Of a DNA stretch of 42,208 nucleotides, positions 41,019-42,208 are shown in pieces. The notes under the pieces were generated by a model. It worked only from the letters and a program-made list of their open reading frames with translations. It did no database searches and was not told the DNA's origin. Origin of the DNA: Bacteroidota bacterium (GTDB lineage Bacteria > Bacteroidota > Bacteroidia > Chitinophagales > Chitinophagaceae). The stretch's first letter is position 1; every line of letters starts with the position of its first letter. The stretch covers positions 1 to 42,208 of the forward strand of contig CANFOM010000021.1 in the NCBI GenBank assembly GCA_947448725.1, written 5' to 3'. A program made the position numbers and the translations under genes.

Positions 41019-42208
41019 ATGAAAATAAGTTTTCATGGTGCTGCACGTACTGTTACAGGATCAAAACATTTGGTCCAATTAAATAACGGAGAAATTTTTT
41101 TATTAGACTGCGGATTGTTTCAGGGAATGGGAAGGGATACCGATTCTTTGAACGCTACCTTTGGTTTTGATGCTACTAAAGTAAATTATGTTATTCTTTC
41201 TCACGCGCATATAGATCATTCGGGGTTATTACCAAAATTAGCCAAGGAGGGTTTTACAGGAAATATTTATTGTACGCCAGGTACCAAAGCTTTAGTTGAA
41301 ATTTTATTGGAAGATTCTGCGATGATCCAAAGAGACGACGCCAAATATGGCAATAAGCGCAGAGCCAAGCAGGGCTTGCCTCCCATTGAACCTTTGTATG
41401 ATATGGATGATGTAAATATTGTATTGCCCTTATTAAAAATGGTGGAATATGATGTGCCTACCAAAATTTCCGATTCCGTTGAATTATTATATACTGATGC
41501 GGGGCATATTATTGGAAGTGCTGCTGTAAGTTTAAAAATCAAAGAAGCAGGCGAAACAAAAACCCTTACGTTTAGTGGTGATGTGGGTAGGTATCGAGAT
41601 ATGATATTGCGTTCACCTGCCACTTTTCCAGCGGCAGATACTATTATTATCGAAAGCACTTATGGTGATAAATTGCACGACTTAATACATACGACGCCCG
41701 ATGATATATTAAAGTGGATTGAAAAAACTTGTGTGGAACAAAAAGGGAATTTAATCATACCTGCTTTTAGCGTAGGACGTACGCAAGAAATATTATTTGA
41801 ACTCAATCAATTGTCTTTGGAAAAAAGATTGCCTCATATTCCAGTCTATGTAGATAGCCCATTAAGTATTGAAGCCACCGATGTAGTAAAAATGTTCCCT
41901 AAATATTTTAATAAAAAAATTCAAAAAATATTGGAGGTAGATGACGATCCATTTGACTTTGAGGGTTTGCGTTATATTAAGTCGGTGGAAGAAAGTAAAG
42001 CATTGAATGAGGACTTACATCCGAAAGTAATTATTTCTGCTTCAGGCATGGCCGATGCTGGAAGGGTAAAGCATCATATCAAAAATAATATTAGCAATTC
42101 AAAAAATACCATCTTATTAGTAGGTTATTGCGAGCCACATTCTTTAGGTGGTAGATTAATGAATGGTGCTAAAGTAGTAAAAATTTATAGTGAAGAATAC
42201 CAAGTAAT
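41019..42208 (+). CDS. Metallo-beta-lactamase/beta-CASP RNase-like protein, cut by window end
   Basis: The first 396 codons of a CPSF-like ribonuclease-family protein are present; the gene runs off the window end. The zinc motif SHAHIDHSG (His62, His64, Asp66, His67) is followed by AGHIIGSA, FSGDVGRY and the beta-CASP entry IESTYGD, then IPAFSVGRTQEILFELN and SASGMADAGRVKHH. A C-terminal RMMBL motif is probably just beyond the edge, with roughly 50-70 residues missing. Relatives act as RNA exo- or endonucleases in the cytoplasm. A near-match -7 box (TAACTTTA, 40993-41000) lies 18 nt upstream. Confidence 0.93.
   Translation, partial: MKISFHGAARTVTGSKHLVQLNNGEIFLLDCGLFQGMGRDTDSLNATFGFDATKVNYVILSHAHIDHSGLLPKLAKEGFTGNIYCTPGTKALVEILLEDSAMIQRDDAKYGNKRRAKQGLPPIEPLYDMDDVNIVLPLLKMVEYDVPTKISDSVELLYTDAGHIIGSAAVSLKIKEAGETKTLTFSGDVGRYRDMILRSPATFPAADTIIIESTYGDKLHDLIHTTPDDILKWIEKTCVEQKGNLIIPAFSVGRTQEILFELNQLSLEKRLPHIPVYVDSPLSIEATDVVKMFPKYFNKKIQKILEVDDDPFDFEGLRYIKSVEESKALNEDLHPKVIISASGMADAGRVKHHIKNNISNSKNTILLVGYCEPHSLGGRLMNGAKVVKIYSEEYQV

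Noticed and set aside
41267..41659. 130-codon open frame opposite the metallo-beta-lactamase gene
   Set aside because: Antisense to conserved catalytic motifs; no family resemblance.
1..42208. CRISPR arrays, tRNA/rRNA genes, insertion sequences, prophage or integron sites
   Set aside because: No regularly spaced repeats, cloverleaf-like segments, transposase, integrase or phage structural genes were seen; the tail-fibre-like repeats in the first gene occur in a protein with a signal peptide and no phage neighbours.

Overview
The window comes from a member of the Bacteroidota, most likely a Chitinophagaceae-type bacterium with an AT-rich genome. The phylum call rests on several points: TAnnTTTG -7 promoter boxes with no clear Shine-Dalgarno sites, a FISUMP-domain secreted protein, paired DUF1573 proteins, a fused E1 alpha/beta dehydrogenase, a 1097-residue SecA, and a malic enzyme fused to a phosphotransacetylase-like domain. 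The family call is only an impression. The window is densely packed: 35 genes, no intergenic gap over 300 bases, and no tRNA, rRNA, CRISPR array, insertion sequence or prophage was seen.

Layout. 46-1656 is a large secreted repeat/FISUMP protein whose last ~190 bases differ sharply in composition from the rest of the gene and resemble the variable region of a diversity-generating retroelement (DGR) target. 1760-9893 is an L-arabinose block: an HxlR regulator, a secreted GH43 enzyme, and an araA-araD-araB group on the minus strand that lies downstream of a secreted GH127/GH146-type beta-L-arabinofuranosidase. Together these could release arabinose from polysaccharide and convert it to D-xylulose 5-phosphate; no sugar transporter or arabinose-specific regulator is in view. 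10055-17673 holds mixed genes: a GNAT acetyltransferase, a divergent orphan TrpF-like protein, an unrecognised 155-residue protein, an orphan HisKA_2 sensor kinase, a secreted amidohydrolase, an aspartate-type aminotransferase and two DUF1573 proteins. 17800-22750 holds a fused 2-oxo acid dehydrogenase E1, YebC translationally coupled to a small exported protein, and an amino acid permease.

22942-27179 is a tight plus-strand run (dicarboxylate/glutamate symporter, DedA protein, MFS transporter, GT9 glycosyltransferase) ending in a hairpin terminator. On the minus strand follow malate dehydrogenase, then lysA with an MlaF-type ATPase and a thioredoxin-like protein, then atpG with scpB. On the plus strand secA overlaps deoC and is followed by an M20 amidohydrolase, then by maeB, an MlaE-type permease and a beta-CASP metallo-beta-lactamase protein cut by the window end.

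Most of the window is ordinary housekeeping and accessory metabolism. The points most worth following are the DGR-like 3' end of the first gene, a recurring TAnnTTTG box placed only 4-5 nt before start codons (possible leaderless mRNAs), the TrpF-like protein lacking expected substrate residues, and detached members of normally clustered complexes (atpG, mlaE/mlaF). I did not find a convincing wholly new system.
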